Positions 47,059 through 59,029 are shown, counted from the stretch's first letter. The stretch is 64,000 bases of DNA from Maratus speciosus (GCA_963932465.1 OZ010795.1:479994806-480058805), one strand, 5' to 3'. Translations and numbers: made by a program. Notes: a model not told the origin generated them from the sequence alone.

Positions 47059-49740
47059 GATAGGGGATGCAAATGTGAAACGATAATTCCAAATTTCGAT
47101 TAGCCGAGGTAAAGGGGGGCGGGGGGGACGACGACACATACCCTGCCTCCTTTGTAAATGAAAAATAATATCACAAAAAATTCAAATTAATCTGCAGGTT
47201 GGTTGGTTGGTTGAATTTAGTGTTTCGTGGCCATTTTTTGACATTCTTGAAAGGAATATGGTTGCAGTCTTTCAAGTCAATATGGTAATTTTTTTTTTCT
47301 GAAAATTTGTATAATATTTTTAGAGTTTTTTCTCGTTTCGCGGCGTTCTTTTGAAAGTAGGAAAAGGAACCCCGTTTCCACCTTTTAGCCCAGTGCAGTA
47401 AATTTTGACAAATTCGCGATTTTATTCTGTGATCATTTCATGATATTTACAATTTCCCCCCAAAATCGTGTGACGAAATTCACGTCTTTCTACGCAATTT
47501 TTTGTCGAAATCCGCACTTTTCACCACTTGCCTTCGACAAAATTCGTGTTTTTTACTGCTATCCTTTGACAAAATTCGCATTTTTTACCACAATATTTTG
47601 ACAACTGGCATTTCTTTAGCACGCGATCCTTCGATGAAATTCGAGTTTTCTTTCCACGATCTTTTGATGAAATAAGCTTTTTCTTTCCGTAATCTTTTAA
47701 CGAATTTCGCGCTTTCTTTCTGCGATCCTTTGACGAAATTCTCGTTTTTACCGCGTTCCTTTGATGAAATTTATTTTCTGTTGCGACCGATTGACGAAAC
47801 TGATATTTTTACAGGGATTTACATTTACATTTGTCGAAATTCGGGATAGTATTGCGCGACCGTGCGGAAAAATTCTCGATATCTTTCCGTACCAATTAAC
47901 AAAATTCTCTATTCTTTTCCGCAACATTTTGGCGAAATTTGAAAAAAATTTTCGTCAATCCTTTATCGAAATTCGTAATTTTTTTGCGCAATCTTTAAAC
48001 GAAATTGGCGATTACTTTCTGCACTCTTTTATAGAAATTCCCGATATTTTTCCATGATCGTTTGAAGAAATTCTCATTTTTTTTCCGGGACTGATTCACG
48101 AATTGATTTTGAGAAATTCCATAAAATAAATAAAAATCGCGGACCTATTTTTTTTTTAAGTACTCACTGAAGAATCACAGGTCTGTGAAAGAATTTGAAG
48201 GAGAAATACTGCACAGCATTTTTTTATTATGAGAGACTTTCCTCTTCTGTGCACAAATCGCGCGATCCCGCGCGTTATTTCAAACCCTGTCCGTGAAAGA
48301 AAACTTCATTACTAGAGAAGTGTTGGGTTTTTTTTAAACGAACATAGAATTAAACAAATCTAGGATTGGGGTGGGGTGGGGGGACTGCCTTCAACGTACT
48401 CCCCAGCAAGCTACGACCTCTTCTGTCTTGAAACAAGCGAATCTTGAATTATTGCGTTTTTTATTTCGAGCAAAATTGAATTTTCAGCTTTCTTATAAGA
48501 GCTGATTTGACATTATTCCAATTCGAATTTAATCACGGCAGTTGCAAAAATTACCAGAGCGTTTTTTCTGTTTCAAAAAATGTCAAAAAATCGCCTCAGA
48601 ACACAAAAACCCCCGCTAGAAAGCGCATTAAAAATTCGGAAAAGATTAAAAAACCACAAGGAACGAAATTAACTAATTGGGTAAAAGATTTAAACCGGAT
48701 TCGTTTTAGGAATGTAAAAAAAAAAAAAAAAAAAAAAAATCACTGCGAAATGCGATAAAAAAAACCCTCTAAAGATAACATTAAAAAATTGTTAAAAATT
48801 GAAAAATCGCTGTAAGAATCTCGAAAACACTTTATTGAAAAGAAGACAAAGTTTAATGGGTAAAATATTGAAATCGGATTCTTTTTTACTTATTTGAAAA
48901 AAATGCCGCAAAATGCGAAAAAATTCGCATAAAAAATTAATTGAAAAATTCCAGAAATTGTCTTCCATATGCATGAGTTCAGGCATACAGGTCCTGTCAA
49001 ATCTTACGGGTGCAAGCTGCATTGTTTTTTCAGAGCTCAGCGCGCGCGCGCGTACACACACACACAGAGACAGACAAGCGCCTATCTTTATTATTACAGT
49101 CACATCATGATAGTATAATGTTTATCATCTTGATAAAATTTAGTGTATATTAGCATAACCTGCTTTACCTAATATATTCGACTCTGAGGTAAAAACCTGA
49201 ATTACCGTAATTTCCGGCCTATAATCTGAGGATCAAACAATTAGGTTCAGACCCAGAAATCTTGTTTCAAAAAACATAACTTATTAAATCGCGATAAATA
49301 TTTAACTTAAATAATGAAATAAAATTTCTGGGTCGAAACATGATTGTTTGAGCCGCAGATTATAGGCAGGAAATTACGCTATTAATGAATATTATAATTA
49401 TTTATAATATTATAATAATTATTTATATAGGCTTTCCTCCAAAATTTCTTGGGTGCTTCCGGTGATCCCTAAGAAGTCATGGAGTCATATTCTGAAAAGA
49501 TTTCGCGCGCAGGTACTGATGTACCGCATGTATTATCTGAGATTTATCATCCGGCAAAAGTTCATCTACAAGACTTCGAGATAATTTTAGTTCTCATGCA
49601 GTGTTCTCCTGTACCTATAGAAGTTTCCAGCATGATTAAAGGCCTTCTTTAATCTTTATAAGAAGTTAGGGTGCCAAAAGGTTTTACAGTTGTGACCACA
49701 CTTGGTCACTGTCTTATATCACTGCTGCAAGGACATTTAC

Positions 49741-49774
<34 letters not shown>

Positions 49775-50029
49775 ATTAGATTTAGTTTTAATGTTTTGAA
49801 CCCCTTCTCAACGCTCCTCACGCAAAGAAAAATTGCGTTTGAGCCCTTTTTAAAAGAAACACGACACAATTATACCTTCTAAGATGAAAAACTGTCTAAA
49901 ACGGAAAATCGATCGGTTTTATGGGATTCGTTTTAGCAGGTTATACTATATAAGATGTTGTTTGTATCCAACATGTTCAGGTTAAAAAGTCTGGGCACCC
50001 CCCCGTTCAAAAGGCTGGTTACGCCTATG
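46564..50029. mobile_element. 3,466-bp TIR DNA element, unclassified, in the LTR
   Basis: Exact 15-bp terminal inverted repeats CATAGGCGTAACCAG are followed inward by G/C-rich runs and GGGCACCCCCCCGTT near both ends. TGTAA flanks each end (46,559-46,563; 50,030-50,034). The other LTR copy shows the uninterrupted site ('ccctgtgaacagtattgc'). The interior holds a 42-A run (47,015-47,056), a 33-bp minisatellite, a ~210-bp direct duplication (48,585-48,900), a CG/CA run (49,041-49,070) and a 28-T run (49,744-49,771). No transposase gene is visible, so it is non-autonomous. Confidence 0.82.
47400..48110 (+). repeat. ~33-bp minisatellite
   Basis: About twenty degenerate copies of 'tttgacgaaattcgcgtttt' plus a C/T-rich, A-poor filler, spaced 32-34 bp. 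Because 33 is a multiple of three, a 98-aa ORF runs across part of it by chance. Confidence 0.8.
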
Positions 50030-50034
50030 TGTAA

Positions 50035-50311
50035 ACAGTATTGCTTTCGTTACTCGTCTCCTGGAGAAATCCCAATCTTCATTCCCATTATTTTTTGTCA
50101 TAAGCCACTTGACTGCCAATCATCTTTAATGAGAAATGTTCATCGTATACAAAGATTAAGCTGTTCAATTAAATAGGCGAAGCTGTTGCTCTAGTTTCCA
50201 TTACTACACGTTCGTACATCTCTGCGCCAACTCCATGCTACATTCATCTTCTTCAACTACATCGCTATGAGATCGACGATTTTGTTCCCGGAATAACCCA
50301 ATCTCGTAACA
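50035..50311 (+). repeat. 5' LTR, second part
   Basis: Continuation of the LTR after the DNA element. Matches 61,005-61,281 and ends CTCGTAACA. Confidence 0.82.
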
Positions 50312-51237
50312 GATAAGCTGGCAGGATTTATCATAACAGATAAGCCTGTAGGATTTCAAGAAACCCATACTAAGAGAGGGAAATCAAGGTACGAAAGCCA
50401 ATTTACACTTAATACAAGACTAATCCCTACCCATGACGACAGCCAGAAGAAAATCTTTAGACGAACAAGAAACTAATATTTTATATTAGATTTCAAAAAC
50501 AACAAAAAAATGTTGTTATACTCTTGCCAAAAACAAGTCAGCAGTTACGTAAGTTGATTTTGTGAACTATTTTTTATTCTTTGTTAAAATATTTTATTTA
50601 CGCCTGATATCTAAAGCAATTAATTTATTTTATTCTTACGTAATTTGAGACCAAGTGACAAATGGTTTTCGGAACTGTCTGTGTTTATTTATTGCATATT
50701 AAGTGACAGGATGTTTTGAATTCTAAAATTTTTATTTATGTTCTTATATTACTATTTATTATTATTTATTATGAAAAGATATACTAAAATTTAATTATTT
50801 ATTATATATAATTTATTCTATTAAAGTAAATGTGTTAGAAAGATTTAAGATACTGGTTTATTCTGTAAAATACAATTGTGTAGGATTAAACTTAAAATGC
50901 ATTGTTATATAAGCACTGATGCTTTAGTTGGAATACGAGCAGAAAACGAACGTATTCTAGATCAAGCTGCCAAACATTATGTCACATACCTTTCTCATGA
51001 GTATAAAAATATAATGGGCTCATTAATTAATCGACAGTACACCGACTTTCTGGTAACTTAAAATTTAATGGTCCCAGTAGAGACATCACGAAAAAAAAAT
51101 TAGGACAATTATTCTAGATGACTTATATAAGTTTGACAGTATGACAGGAAGTTTTATGATAAGGGGCTTAAAGGATGAAATCGATCCTGGTACTTATGAC
51201 AGAAAATTTGATAATACGAATATTATTAATTGTTGTA
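50312..51237. other. non-coding interior of the LTR composite
   Basis: No recognisable gag sequence. The 61-aa ORF at 50,876-51,061 has no identifiable domain. Confidence 0.45.
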
Positions 51238-52039
51238 AATGTTTAGTAGGGTGGAGCGAAAAAAATTATTTTTCTTTTATCAAAAACGGATAGGTGTCAA
51301 AAGTTGCCTTTATACTAGTACATCAAAACCGTGCAATTTCACCGCTAAAAAAAATGGCTTGAGTCTGCGCTTTTGGTCCAAAAGTCGAAATTTTTGCTAA
51401 AATTTGACATTTTTTCAAAAAAAAATTTAAAAATTCCTATATTGATGGTTATTATTTAAATGTGTAATTTAAACCTTTATTATTAATGACTTAACATATT
51501 TAAACGATAAAACAATAGCTTTATTCTGTATAACTGGAGCAAAACTGACAACTTTTGGTGAAAAAAGGCGTTGCCACTCTGTTGTGTCATATAACTAATT
51601 GTTGTTTAGAACACAGCTCTTACGTAGTTGCTTTCAAAACTACCCAGGAGGTACCACGTGGAGGTGGCTGCATTTCATGTCACAACAATGAATAGCTCGA
51701 TCACCCTACCATCTGAGCACAATATTTTATTTACAGGTTGAATTGCGATTTTTTATAAAAGACGGGCATAAGTTTTCTATGCATCAACCTAGTCCATCTC
51801 TTCTTTATATCCACAGACGTTGAATGCTGCTGCTGTGACACTCCTTCACTTCACGTATATTTCTACTGCTGGTGTATGATAAGATAAACAGACTAATGCA
51901 GTGGAATTAATGGAATCTGTTCATCCGTATGTTATCTTCGCCAAAATAGCATCCAGTTAATGCATAGTGATTGGGAGTTCTGTTACGACAACATTTAGGT
52001 ATTTCATCTTTGAGTATGCATCATTTACTCTACCTCTTG

Positions 52040-52700
52040 CATTTTTTATATGCTGAGAAGCTTGCTGTTTAGTGTGATGGCGATCGTCAGAGAGCATTGC
52101 AATAAGAATTTGCTCTCGATGTGCAAAGCAACCATTGTCCTAAATAAATTTTTTAGTACTTGTGTTATGCAGATTTCTGTGATGTTTAGTAGCCGATTAA
52201 TTTTTCATAGGTTTTTAAATCTATTTTTTAGATGTGGACTACATTTGGAGTAAACCATACTGCGGCATAAACTTGGATTGCACACTTTGTGAGTAAACCT
52301 GCACACTCTGATGGTCAATCAGTGCTTATATAAAGGCGAAAAATTTTATTCGCCTTTGTGAGACATCTTGCGTAGGACAAATTTCTTGGGCTCCTATTCG
52401 CTAGTTCTTCTGAGTAATATCTTAATGAAATAACTTTGCAAATGTCTAGCAGGTATTTCTGGTCTGTGCTGAGTACCCTTTTCTCGATTACAGGAAAAAA
52501 TATTTCAAAATTACTCTCTATGGTTTCAAAAATTGACATAAGAAGGGAATGGAACGTGGACAAAGATTTTCCTATTGGTCCGGCAAATCCCTGTGGGTTA
52601 TAATCTAATTTTTGCCAACAATCTTGTCTAATAAATGATGCAGAGGAAATTCACTGGAATTGGAGGTGGCATATGATCCACTGTAATGGTTCATTCTAAA
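52040..52700 (-). pseudogene. transposon-associated protein relic, left/central copy
   Basis: The minus strand reads FIRQDCWQKLDYNPQGFAGP, then an uninterrupted 82-residue segment (52,563-52,315) containing VLSTDQKYLLDICKVIS and YARCLTKANKIFRLY. A TGA follows. The same frame then continues PSECAGLLTKCAIQVYAAVW before a stop at the arm. A shifted frame further left gives ALSDDRHH. The conserved look (DQKYLLDIC, W/L-TKAN-I-RLY, QVYAAVWF, SDDRHH) resembles a protein family recurring in arthropod transposon-like loci. I do not know its name or activity. Stops and frame changes make it a pseudogene. Confidence 0.6.
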
Positions 52701-52834
52701 CATGTCCCACGCAGAATGGATGGTAACGAACAGAATTCTCTGCCATTAAATGAACACTCACTGCCCATCAGAGTCTTGACGTACACTCAAAAACTACTAT
52801 GTAATCTAAGTTTGGCACCATGATGTCTTACCAT

Positions 52835-53400
52835 CAAATGTAATCCACATCTAAAGAAGGGATCTAAAACCTTATGGGAAATTACTCGTCTACTAAACAA
52901 CACACAAAACGGAATAAAACAAATACTAAAAAAAGTTATTTAGGACAATGGTTGCTTTGCATGCGCAGAGGAAATTCTTATTTCAATGCTCTCTGGCGAT
53001 CGCCATCAGAATAAACAGCTGGCTGCTCAGTACATAATAGTTGAAAGATGAGAGTAAAGGATTGCATACGCAAATCTGAAATATCGACAATCAACGTCGA
53101 AGCGGATAATTATATAAATCTAATTGTTGGAAAATTGTTGTGTTAACAGATCCCCTAATCAACGTTCATTTATCGGATGCAATCTTGCTGATTATAATAG
53201 ATGGCTGAATAGATTACATGAATATCATCCCCACTGCATTACACTGTTTGCCTTCCCTTGTATAAGCAGTAGAAAAATACGTGAAGGAGATCACAGCAGC
53301 AACATCCAAAGACTATGGATACAAAGAAGAAATGGACTATATATTGATACATAGAAGACTTATGCTAGTCTTTGATCCAAAAAATCACAATTCAATATAT
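52835..53400 (+). pseudogene. same protein family, inverted right-arm copy
   Basis: The plus strand reads LKKGSKTLWEITRLL, then after one stop DNGCFACAEEILISMLSGDR and HQNKQLAAQYII, paralleling the left-arm relic. Further on, in another frame, AVEKYVKEITAATSKDYGYK and RRLMLVFDPKNHN look like the protein's C-terminal end, giving a rough order for the family. It is separated by frameshifts and a stop. The fragments are better preserved here than in the left arm, which suggests the right arm is closer to the parent gene. Confidence 0.55.
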
Positions 53401-53863
53401 AAATAAAACCATTGTGTTCAGATGGTAGCGTGATCTAGCTGGATGTGCTGGGTAGTTTTGAAAGCAACTAGGTAAGAGCTGTATTCTAAACAACAATTCT
53501 TTGAATGACACAGCAAATTGGCAACGCCATTTTTTACGGAAAGTTGACAGTTTTGCTTCAGCTATACAGGATAAAGATATCGTTTTATCGTTTAAATATG
53601 TTAAGTCATTAATAATAAAGGTTTAAATAACACTTTTAAATAATAACCATCTTTATTGGAATTTTTTAATTTTTTTTTGAAAAAATGTCAAATTTTACCT
53701 AAAATTTCGACTTTTGGACTAAAAGCGCAGACTCAAGCCATTTTTTTTTTCAGCGGTAAAATTGCACGCAGTTGATGTACTAGTAAAAAGGTAACTTTTG
53801 GCACCTACCCGTTTTTGATATTAAAAAAAAAATATTTTTTTTCGCTCCACCCTAATGTTTAGT

Positions 53864-55854
53864 CAAATTTGTGGATCAGAACACAATGTGTAGCTATTGT
53901 CACGAATTCTTTAAGTATCGTAGGAGAGAAATTTTAATTGATATTATTGGTAAGCACTAAAATGATTGTTGTAAATATGTTCTTATCGCTATATTTAAGC
54001 GTTATTTATTATTTTATCTATTTATTGCTTTTTATTATGAGTTATATTATTTTTAGTTGGTATAAAAAATTGGTATTATTTTGGGTTTATGCAATGAGGT
54101 GTACTTATCAGACTGCTACTACAATAGGAATTGAGATAATGGCTGGTATCTATTTACTTAACACATAAATCCCAGTGTATGTACAAACCATGCACTTTTG
54201 GAATGAATTGTGAAGGTGGGTGATGCTATTGGTGAAATGCTTGGTGACATATTTCTTGGTGATGCTATGGGATGATCAATTTACTTGCTTGATAAGATTA
54301 TATATGATTTTAATATGATGTTAAATACTTGATATATGATGATTATAATTAGATGATTGGTTGATGATATAAATTGAAGATATTTAAAGGATTTACGAAA
54401 ATAATTTACAAAAATGAAAGTACCTGTTGATTGCTAGTAGACCTAAGTGCACCCATTAATAACTTGAATAAAGTAACCAACTGAATTATTAAAATGATTT
54501 ATTATTATAAAAAGTGTATTATTTAATGTATTCTCTTGCGTTTTATTTATGTTGAGAATTTATGCTTGAGGAAGTCCAAATTTAAAAGTTGTGATAAATA
54601 TTATTGTTTTCTTGTTAAAAAAATATAGTCTTTTGAGTTGAATTAAATTGTTTGCTTACTAAAAAATCTCTGGAGTTAATTTAATAAGTTAAATCAATAG
54701 TTGATCTTAACTTTCCTATAAAACATTTTTTTGTACTTAAATTAATATTCAAATAAAAGCTAAATGTAAAATTATTTATTTTCAACATTACGGATGAGTT
54801 TTTGGGAGATGTCCCAAGAGTTTATCTGTTTAGAAATTTTCTTAGATTAATCTAGTTATGCGGTCATAGGTTGATTGATTTATCTAGAGTTCTAATTAAT
54901 GTTGAATTATAAACTTAAACCAAAAAAGTTAACTTTACTTAAATTATTACTTAAATTAAAAACTTAAATTTACTTAGGATATTTGGAGTTATGACATGAG
55001 TAGATTTATTTAAATTGTTACCTGTAAATAAATGTTTAAGATGTTGTTTGCTATAAAAAAAACTAAAATAAAAACGTAATTAATAATCTTTAAATTGATT
55101 TAAATAGTTCTGAAAATAACTAGCTTAACTTTATCTAAAATAAAACAAATTACAATCTTTATCAACCTTTACAAAAAAAAAAAAGAGAGAGAGAGAAAAT
55201 AATGTTTCATAGTTTAATTTTCCGTATCCACAAATATGAGGGTATTTGCGTAAGCTCTAGAAAAGTTATTCAGGATTAGTTTCTGGCACAAACGCAAAAA
55301 AAGGGATGGTACCGAAACTTACTTATACGAATTGCAAGAACTTTAATGATAATTTTCGTCTGCTATATATTTTTTCTTTCTTGACACGAAAATCAAAAAT
55401 CATTTTTATTTTTGTTGTGACAGATTTGATTTTTTTTTTCTTTTATTATTTGAGATAAATGTAAATTACAGATGCGAATTAAGAAACACTAGTTTGATAC
55501 TTTTTCTGCTATTCACACATTATAGCTTCCCTTTCCATATTTTTTTTTAGTGTACATGTAATTCAGCTATTTTTTACTCCCTTTGCAAAAGATTTTCATT
55601 ATTCTCGATGATGACGATTTTTTTTCTTTTTATTATTTGAAGTAAATGAAAAAGTGCAAGGTGTTTGAAAAAATATTACAAAACTTTCTGATTCATTGAT
55701 AGAGATTAAATTTGTACAACTTATAAAGAATAAATTTTTATGTTCCACTGAAGGATTAATATGATTGAAAATTAATATTATTGAAGATTACTATTGGTGC
55801 TAGTATGGAATGTTACTGTGATATTATATTAATGTATTATGAATTTTTGAAATA

Positions 55855-55900
<46 letters not shown>

Positions 55901-56261
55901 TGTTATTTAAAAAAAATTTAAGATATAAAATTAAAAATTAAAGTTATAGAAAGTTAATATATTAAAGTTTAAGATTGTTCAGGACGTAGATTTGTTATTT
56001 TCAATATGGTAGAATTGAATTAAGGTATTGACTAGGCATAAGTTGAAGGATTGGTGGTGGATAATTAGATCCTAGAATGACCTATGAGGAAACTACAACT
56101 CATACTGTCCATATTCGAGGAATTATTATTCATTACTTGATTGGTATTAACAGGAGTTGCCGAACAGTATTGATTGTTTTTACTTCTAGAATGACTAGTG
56201 GGGGGAAATTACACCTCATTCTGTCTGTATTGGAGGTCAATGGTCCTTACTAATTCATAAA
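53864..56261. other. non-coding interior of the LTR composite; ATT microsatellite
   Basis: AT-rich, with TGATGAT-like simple sequence (about 54,200-54,380) and a pure ATT run (55,857-55,902). No gag or pol motif on either strand. Confidence 0.55.
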
Positions 56262-56266
56262 GCTGC

Positions 56267-56598
56267 TGTGGAAAATTTCAAAGACAGTCGAACATAAAAT
56301 CAATGAAGGAGGTGCTTTCTGAATTTTTTTCTTGAAATATTTAATGAATATTTACAGATACATGATTCTATACATATTTACAATAAGTATTATCAAATAC
56401 TTAATCTGGTTTTTCAAAAAAGGGAGGCTTAGCCTCATCAACAAACTGTAAAAAAAAATTTCAGCGATCATGCTTTTAAAATCAAAACATCTCTTCCTAT
56501 CGTTCCAGCAATAATACCGAAGTCGCATTCTAAGGTAGGATGCGCGCGCATCGCGCGTCCTTCGTTGCCATGGGGAGCAGAGAAAAAGTTTCTCTTCA
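56267..56598 (-). repeat. 3' LTR of BEL element
   Basis: Contains a GCGCGCGCATCGCGCG palindrome-like core shared with the 5' LTR. The 94-aa ORF across it is a shadow. Confidence 0.9.
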
Positions 56599-57040
56599 CA
56601 CTCCCCACCTGAACTCTTAAAGAGTTCACAAATCAAAATTCCATCATAAAATCATAAAAATTCAATTTTTCGTATCAGTGGTTCAGTAATCTAATACAAT
56701 TTTTAAAATTCGAATACAAAATACTAAATATAAGAATTCAAACAATATCTAATTAATCACTTAATTAGTCAAATTCAAAATATCAATAAATTCTAAATAA
56801 AACACTTTAAATTCAAACAAAGTAAACATAATGACAGTTAAATAACACACACATTTTTTTTTTTCATTTAAATCATATACTTACTTATACCAATATGCAA
56901 AATGATTCTATATATAAATAAGACTAAAAATTAAAAAAGAGAAAGAAAATATTTAGAGTCCTAAATGCAGAAAAAACAAACTAAATAAATGTCTATAAAA
57001 GTTTATGAATGTTTATAAAAAGTCTGCAAAAAGTCATTTG

Positions 57041-58101
57041 TTAGTCATTTTGTATTTCAAAGGGATACAAGTGCTGGATGGATCTTTTTAAGATTCCACT
57101 CGCTGTTTTTATTACGTATGAACGAATATTGCCATCTCTTCCAGGCATGGCAGTCTGAATCTTACCAAGTTTCCAAAGAAACTTATTTTTTGCGTCATCT
57201 TGAATCAAAACAACATCGCCCACTTTCAGTGGCGTATGGGCATTAGGATTTTTAAAGAATGGGCTGTTTTCAAATCCATCAAATATTGTTTTTTCCATTT
57301 GGTCCACAATTGTTTCAATAGTAAAGATTGATATTTTTTTCTTTTCAGGAGTGTTGATCTCTTTGAACAATCTTCAATTATTTCAAAAAAATTAATAGGA
57401 AATGAAACTTCTTTTCCAAAATTTAAAAAGTGCATATTATCTAATTTTGAATTAGGTAAATTTTTATTTTCAATAGTTAGTTTAATTACTTCAAAGGTTT
57501 TTTCAATGGGGTTCTTATTTCCAAATGTAAAAACCGAAAATTTTTCTTTTCTTATTGCCTGCAAATTCAATTTATTTGCTATTTCTTCAGATATAAAGAT
57601 TCGCATGCTCCCACAATCTAAAAGTAACCTAATTAGAGATTGTTTTCCGTTTGATTTTATTTTTACACAACAAGTTTGTAGAAGAATTTTATTATTTTCT
57701 GTAGAGGAAATAGCCGAAATTACTTTTTCACTACTTTCACTTTCATTACCTTTTAATTTGGGTGTGTTTACTTCTTTTATTAATTTAGATTTTAGGCATA
57801 TCGTTTGATTATCTCTGCCTGAACACTTCTTGCAACTAGTTTTAGAGTTACAATTTTTGATAACGTGTTTCCTGCCTAAGCAAAGGAAACATCTTCCTTG
57901 AGATTTCAACAAATTTCTTTTAGTGTTTACATCAACAGCCTCACACAAATCAGATGAATGTTTACTATCGTTGCAAAAAATGCAATGAGCCAGCTGCCTA
58001 TCTGAAGTCGATTTATCATTCGAAATGTTCATAAATTCACAAGTAGATTTAAATTCAAATTTTGTTGTTTTGACTCTTGATTTTTGTTTTATTATTTTCA
58101 A
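57041..58101 (-). pseudogene. pol: BEL/Pao pol remnant: zinc knuckles, protease-like, DUF5641
   Basis: The frame opens just inside the end of gag. CIFCNDSKHSSDLC and CFLCLGRKHVIKNC are CCHC knuckles (C-x2-C-x4-H-x4-C), followed by a third, degenerate Cys cluster. LLLDCGSMRIFISEEIANKL matches the DUF1758 aspartic protease region, with DCG where D-S/T-G is usual. After FFEIIEDCSK the sequence jumps to LLKRKKYQSLLLKQLW and WKKQYLMDLKTAHS, the start of the DUF5641 domain at the Pol C-terminus. RT, RNase H and the integrase catalytic core are therefore gone. A frame change at about 57,250-57,270 moves the rest (PLKVGDVVLIQDDAKNKFLW, PGRDGNIRSYVIKT, HLYPFE) to another frame, so the fusion is not translatable end to end. 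Confidence 0.88.
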
Positions 58102-59029
58102 ATGCTTTCATTCTCGAAAAAAATGTGTGTTCTCTGCTTTTTATTTCAGTGTGCAGAAAATCTAATAATTTATGTATATATGAATGTGTTAAATTATCTA
58201 CATTTTGTCTATTATATTCCAAAGCTAATTCTGCCGATATTAATTTTAAAATTACGGCGATATGCATGGAGCCATAATCTGCTGGTTCGAGTCCTAATGT
58301 GGACAAACATCGAACATTTATTTCTATATCACTGTGCAATTTTTTCAATTTTTGAATTTCGTTAGCCTTATAAACAGGGGATAAATTAAGAAGCTTGTTC
58401 AGGTGATGATTAATTATCACGTCTTTTTGACCATAACGCGTTTCTAAAACTTCCAATGCTGCGTCATAATTAGCTTCTGATATTTCAAAACCTTCTACAG
58501 CATTAGCCGCAGCTCCAGATAAATAACTCTTCAAATAATGAAATTTTTCAATTTTCGAAAGCGATTTATTTTCGTGAATTGTATTTTTAAAGGTATTAAA
58601 AAATGAAATAAATCGCGTACAGTCGCCATAGAATTTTTGTATATTGAGTTTTGGCAATTTAACAACTGAGTTTTCATCATTAATCACATTCGATTTTAAA
58701 TCTTGACTGTTATTTAAATCAATATTAACAATTTTTTTGTTTTCGGTTAATTTTTTCTTCACCCGGAATTTTGCAACTGATATTTTATCCGCGTAATCAT
58801 AAACAGAATTGATTTCAGTTTCATAGTCGTCTAACCCTAAAAGAGGCTCAATTTTCTCGTCAACTGGCTTCAATAATTCTGCTTTAGTATCTAACTGAAT
58901 AAATAATTCTTCTAAATTATCAAAATCTATTGGACTATCCTTCATAACATTTTCTACTATATTAATCAGCTTTGTTACTGCTGTTCTCAAAACTGTTCGA
59001 TTCTTTTTCAACTTTTCTAAATCAGACAT
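58055..59029 (-). CDS. gag: BEL/Pao Gag (DUF1759-type)
   Basis: Gag of BEL/Pao elements forms the particle that packages element RNA. The ATG at 59,029, about 130 bp after the primer-binding site, opens a 324-residue frame. The first ~110 residues are charged and helical. Residues ~120-230 hold the DUF1759 signature: VVKLPKLNIQKFYGD, FFNTFKNTIHENKSLSKIEK, YLKSYLSGAAANAVEGFEIS, NYDAALEVLETRYGQ. The stop falls just before the zinc knuckles, which continue in the +1 frame. BEL elements usually have one gag-pol frame, so this is either a frameshift mutation or a shift site; the local sequence is A-rich. The ORF itself is intact. Confidence 0.92.
   Translation of the reverse strand: MSDLEKLKKNRTVLRTAVTKLINIVENVMKDSPIDFDNLEELFIQLDTKAELLKPVDEKIEPLLGLDDYETEINSVYDYADKISVAKFRVKKKLTENKKIVNIDLNNSQDLKSNVINDENSVVKLPKLNIQKFYGDCTRFISFFNTFKNTIHENKSLSKIEKFHYLKSYLSGAAANAVEGFEISEANYDAALEVLETRYGQKDVIINHHLNKLLNLSPVYKANEIQKLKKLHSDIEINVRCLSTLGLEPADYGSMHIAVILKLISAELALEYNRQNVDNLTHSYIHKLLDFLHTEIKSREHTFFSRMKAFENNKTKIKSQNNKI

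Larger units (their letters stand above)
51248..53853. mobile_element. 2.6-kb foldback transposon with 10-bp target duplication and coding relics
   Basis: The ends AGGGTGGAGCGAAAAAAA are inverted, and AATGTTTAGT is duplicated exactly outside (51,238-51,247; 53,854-53,863). Arms of about 1.0-1.1 kb (to about 52,330 and from about 52,760) pair with moderate divergence. The centre and both arms carry pieces of one protein, reading outward on opposite strands. Very long TIRs plus a 9-10-bp target duplication recall Mutator-like elements, but I cannot place the protein, so the class stays open. Confidence 0.85.

Noticed and set aside
53938..54168. 76-aa hydrophobic ORF that could be a membrane protein
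   Set aside because: Hydrophobicity follows from T-rich DNA; there is no conserved motif and it lies in a non-coding retroelement interior.
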